A stretch of DNA of 45,470 nucleotides from JAITWN01 sp964388175 (lineage in GTDB: Bacteria; Pseudomonadota; Gammaproteobacteria; SZUA-140). Shown here one piece after another: positions 1-7,127 of this stretch. The DNA lies in assembly GCA_964388175.1 (NCBI GenBank), contig CAYLYS010000010.1:1-45470 (forward strand). Direction: 5' to 3'. A program made the translations under genes and the position numbers. The notes below the pieces were generated by a model. It had not been told where the DNA came from and did not search any database. It saw only the letters and a program-made list of their open reading frames with translations. The first letter of the stretch is position 1; every line of letters begins with the position of its first letter.

Positions 1-2
1 CG

Positions 3-1667
3 CTGCTGTCCAAGTTCGCCGGCGGGCTCGGCAACGACTGGACGCGCGTGCGCGGCCTCGGTGCGCACATCAAGGGCACCAACGGCAAATCGCAGGGCGT
101 GGTGCCGTTCATGAAGGTGGCGAGCGATACCGCGGTGGCGGTCAACCAGGGCGGCAAGCGCAAGGGCGCGGTGTGCGCTTATCTCGAAACCTGGCACATC
201 GACATCGAGGAATTCCTCGAGCTGCGCAAGAACACTGGCGACGAGCGCCGCCGCACCCACGACATGAACACCTGCAACTGGATTCCGGACCTGTTCATGG
301 AGCGCGTCATGGCGCAGGCCGAGTGGACGCTGTTCACCCCGAACGAGACGCCGGATCTGCACGATCTCACCGGCTCCGCCTTCCGCGAGCGCTACGAGGC
401 CTACGAGGCCGCCGCCGATCGCGGTGAGATCCGCGTGTGGAAGCGCCTGCCGGCGGTGACGCTATGGCGCAAGATGCTCGGCATGCTGTTCGAGACCGGC
501 CATCCCTGGATCACCTTCAAGGACCCGTGCAACGTCCGCTACACCAACCGCCACATCGGCGTCGTGCACAGCTCCAATCTGTGCACCGAGATCACCCTGC
601 ACACCAACGACAAGGAAATCGCGGTGTGCAACCTCGGCTCGGTGAATCTCGCCGCGCACGTCACCGCTGACGGACTCGACGTCGCCAAGCTCGAGCGCAC
701 CGTGCGCACCGCCATGCGCATGCTCGACAACGTCATCGACTACAACTATTACGCCGTGCCGCAGGCGCGCAACGCCAATCTGCGCCATCGCCCGGTCGGC
801 CTCGGCATCATGGGCTTCCAGGACGCGCTCTACCGCCTCGGCATCGCCTATGGGTCGGAAGCGGCGGTCGAGTTCGCCGACCGTTCCATGGAGCTGATCT
901 CCTACCATGCCATCGGCGCCTCGTGCGCCCTGGCCGGTGAGCGCGGCGCCTATTCCAGCTTCTCCGGCTCGCTGTGGAGCAGGGGCATCCTGCCCATCGA
1001 TTCCATCGATCTGCTCGAGCAGGAGCGCGGCGGCCACGTGCAGATGGACAAGACGAAAACCCTCGACTGGGACAGTCTGCGCGAGCGCGTGGTGCGCGTC
1101 GGCATGCGCAACTCCAACTGTCTGGCGATCGCGCCGACGGCGACGATTTCCAACATCTGCGGTGTCAGCCAGTCGATCGAACCGACCTATCAGAATCTGT
1201 TCGTGAAATCGAACCTGTCGGGCGAGTTCACCGTCATCAATCCCGCGCTGGTCGACGATCTCAAGGCGCTCGGCCTGTGGGACGAGGTCATGGTCAACGA
1301 CCTCAAGTACTTCGACGGCTCGGTGCAGGCCATCGACCGCATTCCGCGCGAGGTCAAACGGCGCTACGCCACCGCCTTCGAGATCGAGCCGCGCTGGCTG
1401 GTCGAGGCTGGCAGCCGCCGCCAGAAGTGGATCGACCAGGCGCAGTCGCTCAACCTCTACATGGTGGAGCCGAGCGGTCCGCGCCTCGACGAGCTCTATC
1501 GCCTGGCCTGGCTGCGCGGTTTGAAGACGACCTACTATCTGCGTACCCTGGGCGCGACCCATGTCGAGAAGAGCGGGCGTGACGAACGGGTGGAGGAAGG
1601 CGTGCCGTCGGCGCTCGATGCGCCCAAGATCTGCTCGCTGGACGAAGGCTGCGAGACCTGCCAGTGA
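3..1667 (+). CDS. nrdA: Ribonucleoside-diphosphate reductase alpha subunit, 5' end outside window
   Basis: Large subunit of class I ribonucleotide reductase, which reduces ribonucleotides to deoxyribonucleotides in the cytoplasm together with NrdB. The reading frame is open from base 3, so the N-terminal part, including any ATP cone, lies upstream of the window. Visible features are the active-site motif NLCTE at about 576-590 (the Asn, Cys and Glu needed for radical chemistry), the partner redox cysteine in AVCNLGSVNL at about 627, a YY pair in KTTYYLRT at about 1530 that should carry the radical from NrdB, and a C-terminal GCETC cysteine pair that would be re-reduced by thioredoxin or glutaredoxin. 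The IAPTATISN form is that of Pseudomonas-like NrdA rather than E. coli NrdA. nrdB follows after 23 bases, so the two are cotranscribed. Confidence 0.97.
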   Translation: MLSKFAGGLGNDWTRVRGLGAHIKGTNGKSQGVVPFMKVASDTAVAVNQGGKRKGAVCAYLETWHIDIEEFLELRKNTGDERRRTHDMNTCNWIPDLFMERVMAQAEWTLFTPNETPDLHDLTGSAFRERYEAYEAAADRGEIRVWKRLPAVTLWRKMLGMLFETGHPWITFKDPCNVRYTNRHIGVVHSSNLCTEITLHTNDKEIAVCNLGSVNLAAHVTADGLDVAKLERTVRTAMRMLDNVIDYNYYAVPQARNANLRHRPVGLGIMGFQDALYRLGIAYGSEAAVEFADRSMELISYHAIGASCALAGERGAYSSFSGSLWSRGILPIDSIDLLEQERGGHVQMDKTKTLDWDSLRERVVRVGMRNSNCLAIAPTATISNICGVSQSIEPTYQNLFVKSNLSGEFTVINPALVDDLKALGLWDEVMVNDLKYFDGSVQAIDRIPREVKRRYATAFEIEPRWLVEAGSRRQKWIDQAQSLNLYMVEPSGPRLDELYRLAWLRGLKTTYYLRTLGATHVEKSGRDERVEEGVPSALDAPKICSLDEGCETCQ

Positions 1668-1690
1668 TCGCCGAAGGGAGAGAAGCAACG

Positions 1691-2767
1691 ATGAGTGAGA
1701 ATGTCTCTCTGACCTGGGGCATCCAGGAGAAAACCGCCAGCGCGCCGGAGAAGGCCGGCGCGCTGGCGCCGGTGCGCGCCGAGGACAAGCGCGTCGTCAA
1801 CGGCGCCACCGACGTCAACCAGCTCGCGCCGTTCAAGTACCCGTGGGCGTGGAAGTACTTCCTCAACGCCAACAAAAACCACTGGACGCCGCTCGACATC
1901 AATATGTCGCAGGACCTCCAGGACTACCACCACAAGCTGACGCCGGCCGAGCGCCACGTCTACGAGAACGTGCTGTCGTACCTGACGACATCCGACATCC
2001 TCGCCATGCGCAACATCGGCCTGGCGGTGATGGAGAAGATGACCGCGCCCGAACTGCAGATCTACCAGGCGCGCCAGGTCTATGAAGAGGCGCTGCACAC
2101 CTGGACCTACCAGCACTGCATCGAGACCATCGGCCTCGACCAGAGCGAGATCTACAATCGCTACCGCGTGGTGCCGGAGATCCACCGCAAGATCCTCACC
2201 GCCAACCGCCGCCTCGATTCCATCATGCGTCCCGACATCGACCTCGGCGACCGCGCGGAGCTCGAGAACTTCGTCATGGCCTACATCTTCTTCGCCGCGG
2301 TGTTCGAAGGCTGCTGGTTCTACAACGGCTTCAGCCCCATCTTCGCCCTGCAGCGCCGCGGCCTGATGAAGGGCACGGCGGAGCAGTTGCAGTACATCAT
2401 GCGCGACGAAGTGATGCACTGCGGCTTCGGCATCCGCACCGTCAAGCAGATCATGATCGAGAACGACCTGACCCCGGATCCGCGGCTGATCCAGGAGATG
2501 TGGGAAGAAGCGGAAGCCTGCGAAGCCGGCTACGCGAGCTACATCCTGCGCGAACCGATCCTCGGCTATACCGCCGACGATCACATCGCCCAGTTCCGCT
2601 ACATCGCCAACCGGCGTGCCCGCCAGCTTGGCATGGCGGACCCGTTCCCGGGAGCGGAGTGCGCGCTGGCGTGGTTGGACGAGCAGTCGAATATCAGGAA
2701 GGAAAAGAATTTCTTCGAGACGCGGGTGACGGAGTATCAGACGGGGAGTGCGTTGAGGTGGGAGTGA
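1691..2767 (+). CDS. nrdB: Ribonucleoside-diphosphate reductase beta subunit
   Basis: Small, radical-generating subunit of class I ribonucleotide reductase, 358 residues. The dimetal-site residues can be placed by the family pattern: Asp102, Glu133 and His136, with the radical tyrosine Tyr140 in EEALHTWTY, and a second ligand set around RDEVMH. Because the tyrosine is kept, this looks like a tyrosyl-radical enzyme and not the Phe-substituted class Ic type. The ATG at 1691 is chosen because an AAGGGAGAG ribosome-binding site lies just upstream. A GTG at 1664 overlapping the nrdA stop would add nine residues that do not look conserved. A strong hairpin terminator directly follows, ending the nrdAB unit. 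Confidence 0.97.
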   Translation: MSENVSLTWGIQEKTASAPEKAGALAPVRAEDKRVVNGATDVNQLAPFKYPWAWKYFLNANKNHWTPLDINMSQDLQDYHHKLTPAERHVYENVLSYLTTSDILAMRNIGLAVMEKMTAPELQIYQARQVYEEALHTWTYQHCIETIGLDQSEIYNRYRVVPEIHRKILTANRRLDSIMRPDIDLGDRAELENFVMAYIFFAAVFEGCWFYNGFSPIFALQRRGLMKGTAEQLQYIMRDEVMHCGFGIRTVKQIMIENDLTPDPRLIQEMWEEAEACEAGYASYILREPILGYTADDHIAQFRYIANRRARQLGMADPFPGAECALAWLDEQSNIRKEKNFFETRVTEYQTGSALRWE

Positions 2768-2772
2768 AGGTC

Positions 2773-2810
2773 AGGGGCGCTGCCTGATGGATGGCAGCGC
2801 CCCTTTCCGT
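2773..2810 (+). terminator. Rho-independent terminator after nrdB
   Basis: A perfect 12-bp stem (AGGGGCGCTGCC at 2773-2784 and its complement at 2793-2804) with an 8-base loop is followed by TTCCGTTT. It starts 5 bases after the nrdB stop. The reverse direction has no T-rich tail, so it mainly serves the plus strand. Confidence 0.85.
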
Positions 2811-2811
2811 T

Positions 2812-3450
2812 TCAGAAGCTAAACAGGAGGCTGGCTGACAGCAGATCCACATCTTCATCAGCGATCTCGAATCTTTCCCATTCTATCCGCGTTGAGATAC
2901 GGTCCGTCAGCGAGAGAACGGCTCCAATCCCGAACGCGAAATCGGTACCCGAATCGCTGTCGGATATCGATACCGATGAGATCGAGTTTGAACCCTTCAT
3001 CTCGGCGTCCCATCTCAGCACTCCGATCTTGCCCATCACCGACAGACGGTCCGCAATTCTTACAGCTCCTACCCCGGAGAGACCGAATCCTGTGACAGAT
3101 GCGGATAGGCGCGTTGCTCCGAAAAAGCTGTCCGTTCCCGATATCGATGCCTCGCCGAGATCGACATATCCCAGCTCGATTGCTGCCGAGAATGCCGACT
3201 CAGAGGCCATTGGTATTTTGTAACCCCCGAAAATCTTGAAGGCGGTATCCGTGTCGTCGGCGTTGCAGCTGGTATCAAACAGCTCCGCCATGATTTCCGG
3301 ATCGCATGCGATACCGTCAATTTTGGATTGACCGATACCTATCCCAGCATAGAAATCCTGAGCGGTTGCGGTGTGGGAGGAGAGTCCCAGCCCAAAAGCG
3401 ATGAGTGCAGAGGCTATCCAGGCAGGAGTATTCGGTGAGTTTGACTTCAT
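2812..3450 (-). CDS. Small outer-membrane beta-barrel protein
   Basis: A 212-residue protein with an N-terminal signal peptide ending near SHTATAQ, followed by a region of alternating hydrophobic and polar residues typical of an eight-stranded OmpA-like barrel (YAGIGIGQS, AIELGYVDLG, GVGAVRIADRLSVMGKIGVL) and a C-terminal Phe (SASLLFSF) as used for BAM insertion. It has an acidic, Ser-rich loop near SISDSDSG. The start at 3450 is preferred over upstream frames because GGAG sits 9 bases before it and the signal peptide begins there. It lies divergent from a small XRE-type regulator (3636-3866), with a palindromic operator in its own promoter, so repression by that neighbour is likely. Its role is unknown; it is probably a structural or adhesion-type barrel. 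Confidence 0.8.
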   Translation of the reverse strand: MKSNSPNTPAWIASALIAFGLGLSSHTATAQDFYAGIGIGQSKIDGIACDPEIMAELFDTSCNADDTDTAFKIFGGYKIPMASESAFSAAIELGYVDLGEASISGTDSFFGATRLSASVTGFGLSGVGAVRIADRLSVMGKIGVLRWDAEMKGSNSISSVSISDSDSGTDFAFGIGAVLSLTDRISTRIEWERFEIADEDVDLLSASLLFSF

Positions 3451-3567
3451 CTTCTTGTTCTCCATTGGTGAGCTGAGCAGGAACGATTGATTTGCCATCC
3501 CGTCCGACGGTCCTTCCCCTGATCCCGCCGGAGCATGGATTCCAAATGTTTTGGTTTTCCCGGCGCC

Positions 3568-3597
3568 ATATTACACACAGTTGTGTGTAGACCGCAA
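3568..3597 (-). promoter_or_regulatory. Minus-strand promoter with embedded perfect palindrome
   Basis: On the minus strand a -35-like TTGCGG (3592-3597) and a -10 TAATAT (3568-3573) are 18 bases apart. Between them, and reaching into the -10, lies a perfect inverted repeat: TACACACA (3572-3579), GT, TGTGTGTA (3582-3589). This is a classic repressor-over-promoter layout for the barrel gene, with the regulator gene starting 46 bases away on the other strand. That the XRE protein binds here is inferred. Confidence 0.6.
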
Positions 3598-3635
3598 TCC
3601 CCTCCGAGTGGATTCTCCCCACATTCGGAGGAATG

Positions 3636-3866
3636 ATGTCGGTCACTCAAGCGTTTGGAGCGCTCGTCCGGGAAACGAGAACGAAGCTCGGCCTCTCACA
3701 GGAGCAGCTTGCCGAACGCTGTGGTATGCACAGGAATGCGATTGGATTCATCGAGCGGGGAGAGCGCAGCCCCAGCATTGAAACCGTTTATGCCATTGCT
3801 CGTGGGCTTGGAGTCTCGGCTTCGAAACTCATCGGCAAGCTGGATCAGGTGCTCTCGAAGATGTAG
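3636..3866 (+). CDS. Small XRE-family HTH transcriptional regulator
   Basis: A 76-residue protein that is almost wholly one Cro/C1-type helix-turn-helix domain. Residues LGLSQEQLAERCGMHRNAIG form the first helices and recognition helix, followed by the family signature ERGERSPSIETVYAIARGLGV. Short proteins of this type are controllers of restriction-modification systems, antitoxins or local repressors. No methylase, nuclease or toxin gene sits beside it, so a local repressor of the divergent barrel gene, and perhaps of itself, is the simplest reading. Two ATGs are adjacent (3633 and 3636); GGAGG lies so close that the second is better spaced. No effector domain is present. Confidence 0.85.
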   Translation: MSVTQAFGALVRETRTKLGLSQEQLAERCGMHRNAIGFIERGERSPSIETVYAIARGLGVSASKLIGKLDQVLSKM

Positions 3867-4360
3867 GGATTGCCCTGCAAAACAAGTTCAGATCAAGTTG
3901 CTTTCCGTCTCCTTCATCATCAGCAAGGTAACTCGTCGCATCGAATGGCGGTGGATTTTCCCCCAGCCTGGTCTGCTTCATCCTTGATGCTGTTGCCGAA
4001 GATCCCAGGCGGTGGGAGTGAGGGAGAGGACCGCCCTGATTCGGAGCGCGGGTGGCATCCTCTCCCTCCAGCAAGAACAGAGTCAGGTTCACTTCGCCCC
4101 GGCTCGGAGAGCAGAGAAGAGCAGAGCAGAGAAGTGGATCTGAGAGCCTGTCCCAATCAGGCCATATTCTGATCGGCCTGGCCATCGTCGCCATTGCCCT
4201 GTGGTGTACGCCTGCCGCACGGTTACGGCCTGCATGAGGAGCTGGTGGTGCACTTGGTGTTGTTCACTGTCCCGGTGCTGGCGGGGTGGCTTGCAGTCTG
4301 AAGGCTGTGCCGTCTCTAGCCGAATTTGGCGTGCAATGATCCTTTGATGAGGGCCGTCCG
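3867..4360. other. Intergenic region with repeat and possible gene debris
   Basis: No intact gene is seen in this 494-base stretch. It holds one copy of the dispersed hairpin (4020-4068), a short GCAGAGAAG-rich run at about 4110-4136, and two out-of-register hydrophobic stretches (ILIGLAIVAIALW ending at 4237 and HLVLFTVPVLAGWLAV ending at about 4302). The latter would join through a frameshift into a small membrane protein, and may be the remains of one. Confidence 0.4.
4020..4068. repeat. Dispersed hairpin repeat, copy 1
   Basis: GAGGGAGAGGA (4020-4030) and its exact complement TCCTCTCCCTC (4058-4068) flank a 27-base loop. A second copy with the same arms and nearly the same length lies at 7067-7113. 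It is similar in form to REP or small MITE elements. Confidence 0.65.
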
Positions 4361-4792
4361 TCACGCTACCCGCAGCTTGATCTGCTTGCCGAATACCGCC
4401 AGCGCCTTCTCCAGCCGATCGGCCTTGGTCGGATGATAAGGGTCGAGCATCCGCCGCACTTCTTTTTCATCGACGTCCAGCCTGCGGGCGAGCTCCATCC
4501 GTGTGATGTCCGCGTGCCGCATCTCCAGACACAGCGCGGTCTTGAGGGCGGTCTGGATGGGGACGGAGATAGGGTGCTCGCCCGGCTTGATTCTGGAGGC
4601 CTTGGGGATATCCATGTCATCCATGATCCGGCCTTCGAGCGCCGCCTGTAGCGCGCCGGCTGCCGATTCCTGGCAGTCTTCCAGCAATTCCCCCTGGGTG
4701 ATTGCTTCTGGAAAATCCCGAAACGTGACGACGAAGCCACTGTCCTTCCTGTCGGGTGTGAACCGGGCTGGGTAGACGAATTCGCGCATCAT
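4361..4792 (-). CDS. hicB: HicB-type antitoxin with C-terminal DNA-binding domain
   Basis: A 143-residue antitoxin of a HicAB module. The N-terminal half (FVYPARFTPDRKDSGFVVTFRDFPEAITQG, then the EDCQESAAGALQAALEG helix) is the degraded RNase-H-like HicB fold that neutralises HicA. The C-terminal half (ADITRMELARRLDVDEKEVRRMLDP) is a helix-turn-helix expected to bind the module's own promoter. Adjacent ATGs at 4792 and 4789 follow AGGT. The gene starts 5 bases after hicA ends, so the two are translationally linked in the usual toxin-first HicAB order. Nothing in the sequence suggests inactivation. Confidence 0.9.
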   Translation of the reverse strand: MMREFVYPARFTPDRKDSGFVVTFRDFPEAITQGELLEDCQESAAGALQAALEGRIMDDMDIPKASRIKPGEHPISVPIQTALKTALCLEMRHADITRMELARRLDVDEKEVRRMLDPYHPTKADRLEKALAVFGKQIKLRVA

Positions 4793-4796
4793 TACC

Positions 4797-5012
4797 TCAT
4801 TGAAGGTCTCTGAGCGATAACCCCAATTGCTTGAGCATGGCCTGCAAGGTACCGGTCTTGAGTTCGTCCCGCGGATTTCGGACCACTGTCCGTCGGTCAC
4901 CGAGTATCAGCAGGCCATGGCTGCCCTTGCCTAGCTCGGGATGCCATTTGCAGTGAAGGCCGTGCTCTCTGGCATAGCTCTGCACTCGGCGAATGAATTC
5001 ATTCCCTCGCAT
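4797..5012 (-). CDS. hicA: HicA-type mRNA interferase toxin
   Basis: A 71-residue toxin with the double-stranded-RNA-binding-like HicA fold. It cleaves mRNA and stops translation until HicB binds it. The key histidine is His32 in the GKGSHGLLIL motif, followed by RTVVRNPRDELKTGTLQAMLKQLGL, the family's C-terminal helix. The ATG at 5012 is chosen because AGGA lies about 7 bases upstream and the length fits the family. Longer in-frame starts up to 5213 would add residues that HicA proteins do not have. An inverted repeat (5027-5048) immediately upstream is a candidate autoregulatory site. The module looks intact. Confidence 0.9.
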   Translation of the reverse strand: MRGNEFIRRVQSYAREHGLHCKWHPELGKGSHGLLILGDRRTVVRNPRDELKTGTLQAMLKQLGLSLRDLQ

Positions 5013-5026
5013 CGATGTCCTATCAG

Positions 5027-5048
5027 TTTCGGTCAATAATGTCCGAAA
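5027..5048 (-). promoter_or_regulatory. Inverted repeat upstream of hicA, candidate HicB operator
   Basis: On the plus strand TTTCGG (5027-5032), 10 bases, then CCGAAA (5043-5048) form a perfect 6-bp inverted repeat ending 15 bases before the hicA start. HicB proteins with an HTH domain usually repress their own promoter. That this is the site is inferred from position and symmetry. Confidence 0.4.
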
Positions 5049-5152
5049 GTCAAATGTCATGACGAATTCGGCCATCCGGCTGCCATATAAGCAGCCAGTG
5101 CGATGCTGGGGAAGTTTGGAATGTCTTGAAATGCGATGGGAAACTATCCGAC

Positions 5153-5253
5153 CGTGTAGGATACGGTCAGCTACTCGACGATCACCTCGTCGTCCGTGAG
5201 ATAGCGCGCGCATCGAACGGCAGCAGTTTTTTCCTGGGTCTGGCCTTGGTTTT
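5153..5253 (-). pseudogene. Decayed addiction-module antidote (HigA-like) fragment
   Basis: Directly after the toxin remnant's stop, the minus strand reads KTKARPRKKLLPFDA and then, one base out of frame across a GCGCGCGC run, ARYLTDDEVIVE, TAG, LT. This matches the start of addiction-module antidotes (lysine-rich, then FDAARYLTDDEVIAEYL). The start codon position has become ATA, a frameshift lies at about 5205, and the tyrosine codon of the expected EYLT is now a TAG stop at 5171-5173. The remainder is missing. Family assignment is from memory of the motif. Confidence 0.55.
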
Positions 5254-5373
5254 TTATGAGTCGCGCTCTAACTGTCGGGCGATGTGCCGTGCTCGTTTGA
5301 TATCTCGCGCCTGAGTGGACTTGTCTCCGCCGATCAGCATCACTGCGGTTGCCTTCTGTCGGCGGGTAAAATG
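5254..5373 (-). pseudogene. Decayed RelE/HigB-like toxin, C-terminal remnant
   Basis: The minus strand encodes HFTRRQKATAVMLIGGDK and then STQARDIKRARHIARQLE before a stop at 5254. The GGDKSTQARDIKRA pattern is characteristic of the C-terminus of RelE-like addiction-module killer proteins (usual form LLLCGGDKSTQ). Upstream in the same frame the sequence no longer resembles the family, so the N-terminal half is lost or frameshifted. It precedes the antidote remnant in the usual toxin-antidote order. Confidence 0.55.
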
Positions 5374-5492
5374 TGGTGCAGATTTGCATCCTGCACGTGA
5401 TCCGCTACCGAGTCGCTGCACAGCCAGGTGAGAAAGACGATTCGCAACAAGAGACATTTCCCCGAGCGACGAGGCGGCGACCAAACTAATCC

Positions 5493-5594
5493 ATCTCGCG
5501 CTACATCGCGGTCAAGTGGAAACGGGCGCCGAAGGAATGGCTACTGTCAGGGTCCAGCTAGGCCATCCAGTTCGGGGAGCGCTTCGTCAGCGCT
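5493..5594 (+). pseudogene. IS256-family-like transposase C-terminal remnant
   Basis: The plus-strand frame reads SRYIAVKWKRAPKEW, then an in-frame TAG at about 5559, then AIQFGERFVSA. The pattern KW.R.P..W followed by QFAI.FGERF is the C-terminal signature of IS256-family transposases. Nothing further upstream or downstream resembles the enzyme, and no terminal inverted repeats were recognised. This is a scar of an old insertion, not a working element. Confidence 0.4.
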
Positions 5595-5669
5595 TGGTGC
5601 GAAGTGTGCGGCTCATACAGAAAACTTCTGATAGGCCCTATGCCGGCGATCCGGATTCATCCAAGGCGC

Positions 5670-5990
5670 CTAATTGCTATCTGCTTCGAGCTCCAGGCCC
5701 GGAAATGCCTCACGGAAACGGCGCTCGCTTTCTTCCATCAGCTTGGTGCCCTCCGCAACCTCTTGATTGCCTCTCTCTAGTGCCTTCTCTCCTTGCTGCG
5801 CGCGCTTGGTTCCTGTCCGCACCAGTTTGGAACCTTGCTTCCAGTCTTTTGAAAGCTGCTTCTGCAGATCGACTGCCGCCTGATCGTCGATTGCGTGCTG
5901 CCGCATAATGCTGCCCATATCAGGTTGGCTGGCACAAGCCGCAAGCATAAGGATTGTCGCAACGACCGAAATGAGCTTGAATGCTTTCAT
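5670..5990 (-). CDS. Small coiled-coil lipoprotein
   Basis: A 106-residue protein with a clear lipoprotein signal peptide and lipobox LAAC, the lipidated cysteine being residue 19. The mature part is highly charged and predicted helical (QQGEKALERGNQEVAEGTKL, then MEESERRFREAFPG), with glycine-spaced heptad-like repeats suggesting a coiled coil. The residue after the cysteine is Ala, so an outer-membrane destination is expected. GAGG sits about 8 bases before the ATG at 5990. No family is recognised. Neighbours are remnants of mobile elements, so no operon context helps. Confidence 0.75.
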   Translation of the reverse strand: MKAFKLISVVATILMLAACASQPDMGSIMRQHAIDDQAAVDLQKQLSKDWKQGSKLVRTGTKRAQQGEKALERGNQEVAEGTKLMEESERRFREAFPGLELEADSN

Positions 5991-6107
5991 AAATCACCTC
6001 AGGTTTTGATTCTGTCTTGTCCCTCGAACCCCCCGGCCTCGATAAGAGGGCAGGAAGTCATACTCCATCATAACAGGCGGAGGTCTGGCACGGCGTTCGA
6101 TCTTTCT

Positions 6108-6203
6108 TCAATCTCTCCGAAGCTGTCGACCATCGCGGACTATGCCGATGCGGTGGGTTACGATATCAGGATCGACTTCGTGCCGAAGAAGAAGCGGAAA
6201 TAA
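6108..6203 (+). pseudogene. Fragment of an XRE-type regulator or antitoxin
   Basis: The frame ending at 6203 reads SPKLSTIADYADAVGYDIRI and then DFVPKKKRK. This looks like the last helix and C-terminal strand of HTH-type antitoxins (L.T...YA.A.G..L.I.FVPK). The upstream part of the frame does not contain a helix-turn-helix, so only the tail remains. Nothing else is seen between 5991 and 6337. Confidence 0.35.
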
Positions 6204-6337
6204 GCAGGGACGGGTTACCTCATGTCGCCCGCGGTGAATCTCATCTCCAACACCCGCGCGACTTCAGGGCCGTGAGTCGATCGCTCTGCCTGCCGGCACG
6301 CGCCACCAGGGGGGATATCCCAGGTGGCGTGCGCCAC

Positions 6338-6889
6338 TCAGGCAGCGTGCTTTTTCACCCACGCGACGTAGCGGTCCATCCAGCCCTGCAGGAATGCCCT
6401 GCTGTCCGCGCCGATGTTGCCGGCCTGATCGAACAATCCTTCCTTGGCGTGGATGAATGCTTCGGGCTGGCCCAGCGTCGGCATGTCCAGATACGCGAGT
6501 ATGGTGCGCAGGTGCTGCTGCGCCACCGCCGTGCCGATGGTGCCGACCGAGGCGCCCAGCACGCCGGCCGGTTTCCCTGCCCAGGCGCTCTGGCCATAAG
6601 GACGCGAGGCGTGGTCGATCGCGTTCTTGAGTACGCCCGGGATCGAACGATTGTATTCGGCCGTGACGAACAGCAGCCCGCGGGCAGCCGTGATCTCGCT
6701 CTTCAGGCGCTTGACGGACTCGGCTGGACTGGCATCGTCGTCCTGATTGTAGAGCGGCAGATCGTCTATCCTGACTTGTTTGAACGAAAACTCCGGCGGC
6801 GCGAGTTTGGCGATCGCGGTCGCGAGCTTGCGGTTGAGGGAATCACTGCGAAGGCTGCCGACCACTACGGCGATGGGATACTGGCTCAT
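6338..6889 (-). CDS. NADPH-dependent FMN reductase (ChrR/YieF type)
   Basis: A 183-residue flavodoxin-like oxidoreductase that would use NAD(P)H and FMN to reduce quinones, azo compounds or metal oxyanions. The FMN-phosphate loop GSLRSDSLNRKL is at residues 11-22 and the family motif TAEYNRSIPGVLKNAID at 76-92. The start at 6889 has an ideal AGGAG six bases upstream. Length fits the family. It is flanked by intergenic sequence on both sides and appears monocistronic. A set of short inverted repeats (CGCCACC/GGTGGCG, 6300-6340) follows the stop without a T-run. The substrate cannot be deduced. Confidence 0.9.
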   Translation of the reverse strand: MSQYPIAVVVGSLRSDSLNRKLATAIAKLAPPEFSFKQVRIDDLPLYNQDDDASPAESVKRLKSEITAARGLLFVTAEYNRSIPGVLKNAIDHASRPYGQSAWAGKPAGVLGASVGTIGTAVAQQHLRTILAYLDMPTLGQPEAFIHAKEGLFDQAGNIGADSRAFLQGWMDRYVAWVKKHAA

Positions 6890-7066
6890 GTCGATCTCCT
6901 GTAAGAATGGAATGTAGACGCCCAGCATCGCAAAGCCGCTGTGCCTGGCGCCGGACGCGCGTTCAGGATGTCGCTCACTTCTTCGGGTATGACGTCGGCT
7001 TTGTACGTCGGATTGCCTCGATTATCTGTCCGCAATGAAACGGAAACAAGTTCACGGCTGCGGAGC

Positions 7067-7113
7067 GAGGGAGAGGATCGCTCCTTCAGAACCTGGGCAG
7101 CATCCTCTCCCTC
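7067..7113. repeat. Dispersed hairpin repeat, copy 2
   Basis: GAGGGAGAGGAT (7067-7078) and its exact complement ATCCTCTCCCTC (7102-7113) flank a 23-base loop. The arms match copy 1 at 4020-4068, and both copies share GCATCCTCTCCCTC on the right side. It lies 14 bases downstream of the end of the minus-strand gene at 7128 and could protect or terminate its transcript. Confidence 0.65.
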
Positions 7114-7127
7114 GAATACCTGTTCTC

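Noticed and set aside
462..1688. 408-codon minus-strand frame
   Set aside because: Antisense to nrdA, with no ribosome-binding site or family motif.
6220..6280. Short minus-strand frame reading PEVARVLEMRFTAGDMR
   Set aside because: Looks somewhat coding but is too short and has no start or family match to support a fragment call.
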